Of a DNA stretch of 6,077 bases, positions 5,091 through 6,077 are shown in pieces. The number at the start of each line of letters is the position of its first letter. Within the stretch, counting starts at the first letter, position 1. The DNA lies in the NCBI GenBank assembly GCA_029287755.1, contig JARFQM010000015.1:1-6077 (forward strand). Reading direction: 5' to 3'. The notes under the pieces are model-generated. The model did not search any database and was not told where the DNA came from. It saw only the letters and a list, made by a program, of their open reading frames with translations. Both the position numbers and the translations under genes were made by a program. This stretch comes from Desulfofustis sp. (lineage in GTDB: Bacteria; Desulfobacterota; Desulfobulbia; Desulfobulbales; Desulfocapsaceae).

Positions 5091-5815
5091 AAAACTGGGA
5101 ATACAGACCGGCAAGGGACCTGGAGATGCCACTTCGGGAGCGAATTTTAAGCATGAAGCGGGAAAGCGGCCTGGTAGAGCTTCTGATATCTCAGTTTGCC
5201 TGGCGGCTGCTTCGCTGTTACCTACTTCTCTTTCAAAATCTGCAAGTAAAAGGTAAAGACCTTCTGCCGGTCAAAGGGCCGTTCATCCTGATAGCCAATC
5301 ACTCTTCCCATTTGGATGCCCTGGCGCTCTGTGCCATACTTCCGGAAGACACACGGGCCCAGGCCCGGCCTCTGGCAGCCGCTGATACATTCTTCACCAA
5401 TCCGATAATTTCAACCTTCTCGGCTCTTATCATAAATGCACTACCGATGCACCGCGGCCGCGTTGGTTCTCACGCCCTGGCATCTATCCGTGAGTCGATG
5501 GTCAACTATGATCTCTGCCCGATCATGTTCCCTGAAGGTACTCGCAGCCGTACCGGGGAAATAGTTTCGTTCAGACACGGAATCGGCGTGCTGGTCGCCG
5601 GCACCAAGGTCCCGGTTGTGCCATGTAGGATCCAGGGGGCCTACGAGGCATGGCCGCCTCAGAGTGATCGACCCAGGAACGGCAACATCGAGATCATCAT
5701 CGGGCAGCCGATGTGCTTTGAGCATATCCCCAGTAATCGCCGGGGCTGGTCGCAGATCGCTTCCCAACTTGAAGAAAAGGTTCGCGGACTCTCGTCCGTT
5801 TCTGCGCCGATATGA
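5087..5815 (+). CDS. plsC: PlsC-type 1-acylglycerol-3-phosphate acyltransferase
   Basis: A 242-residue membrane-associated acyltransferase of the PlsC/LPLAT family, which adds an acyl chain to lysophosphatidic acid or a related acceptor. Motif I, the catalytic H-x4-D, is NHSSHLD (H72, D77). Motif II, around ALPMHRGR (118-125), contains the acceptor-binding Arg. Motif III is FPEGTRSRTGE (148-158). Motif IV is VPVVPCRIQGA (175-185). A hydrophobic stretch at about 33-51 could anchor it to the membrane. The ATG overlaps the stop of the cytidylyltransferase gene (ATGA), so translation is coupled; only a weak GGGG precedes it. It would provide phosphatidic acid for the cytidylyltransferase, or acylate the final product. 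It is the last clear gene of the operon; no strong terminator follows in the window. Confidence 0.93.
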   Translation: MKNWEYRPARDLEMPLRERILSMKRESGLVELLISQFAWRLLRCYLLLFQNLQVKGKDLLPVKGPFILIANHSSHLDALALCAILPEDTRAQARPLAAADTFFTNPIISTFSALIINALPMHRGRVGSHALASIRESMVNYDLCPIMFPEGTRSRTGEIVSFRHGIGVLVAGTKVPVVPCRIQGAYEAWPPQSDRPRNGNIEIIIGQPMCFEHIPSNRRGWSQIASQLEEKVRGLSSVSAPI

Positions 5816-6077
5816 CATGGTCAATATTTCCGTATGATGGAACATCTTGGCAGGCTACCTTTAAATGACCGTGGTCAGGCTTGCACTATTGCACTAATGT
5901 TAAAGAGCGGGATGAAATCGCATTTCGCTGCAAGCTGAAAGGCTCGGGGAGCAGGAGTTGAGAGCCTGGCTGAGATCAGGGGTCTCCGACTACCGCTCGA
6001 AATGATCTGCCTCACATAGCAGGTCCACATCTATTTTAGTATATTAGGCTCTATTAGGTATAAGAGCGGGTTGGGAC
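5816..6077 (+). other. Downstream region, only a doubtful 34-codon frame
   Basis: After the acyltransferase stop, a short frame from ATGATG (5834-5938) would encode a 34-residue peptide beginning MMEHLGRLPLNDRG. It has no clear ribosome site or recognised family, so it is not called as a gene. It contains a perfect palindrome, TGACCGTGGTCA (5866-5877). AGGCTC (5940-5945) can pair with GAGCCT (5962-5967), but the hairpin is weak and lacks a T-tract. Base composition falls back towards AT-rich near the window end. Confidence 0.4.

Noticed and set aside
1..6077. CRISPR array, rRNA or complete tRNA
   Set aside because: No regularly spaced repeats and no complete cloverleaf seen; only the 3' half of tRNA-Pro is present.

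Overview
The window looks bacterial and carries two kinds of DNA. The left ~2.5 kb is AT-rich and gene-poor; the right ~3.3 kb is clearly GC-richer and holds one tightly packed operon. A selenocysteine-type C-GCAxxG-C-C gene, a sigma-54 promoter and a lipid-synthesis operon together would suit an anaerobic Desulfobacterota (deltaproteobacterial) host. That is inference; there is no rRNA or other strong taxonomic marker here.

Left end (1-440): the first codons of a tyrosine-recombinase integrase run leftward off the window and are interrupted by an amber stop. They face the 3' half of a tRNA-Pro(TGG) gene, which is followed by what looks like that tRNA's own terminator. This is a classic attachment-site junction: an integrated (probably decayed) element lies to the left and older chromosome to the right. 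440-1101 has no recognisable intact gene.

Middle (1102-2200): two leftward genes. The downstream one is a C-GCAxxG-C-C redox protein in which the first family cysteine is an in-frame TGA, followed by a SECIS-like hairpin, so it is very probably a selenoprotein; ordinary gene calling would lose its first 23 residues. The upstream one is an unrecognised three-helix membrane protein. Further right is a striking 84-bp near-perfect palindromic element flanked by TTA.

Right (2450-5815): a near-palindrome, a 14/15 match to the sigma-54 consensus and a strongly folded ~170-nt leader precede five rightward genes: a small one-helix protein, a four-helix EamA/SMR-like protein, a CDP-alcohol phosphatidyltransferase of an Asn-substituted (YnbA-like) class, a phosphatidate cytidylyltransferase, and a PlsC-type acyltransferase. 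The last three overlap or nearly overlap. Together they could make acylated glycerophosphate, activate it as CDP-diacylglycerol, and transfer it to an unknown alcohol; the four-helix protein could flip the product. This is a candidate inducible pathway for a non-housekeeping phospholipid. The final 260 bases hold no gene I can support firmly.
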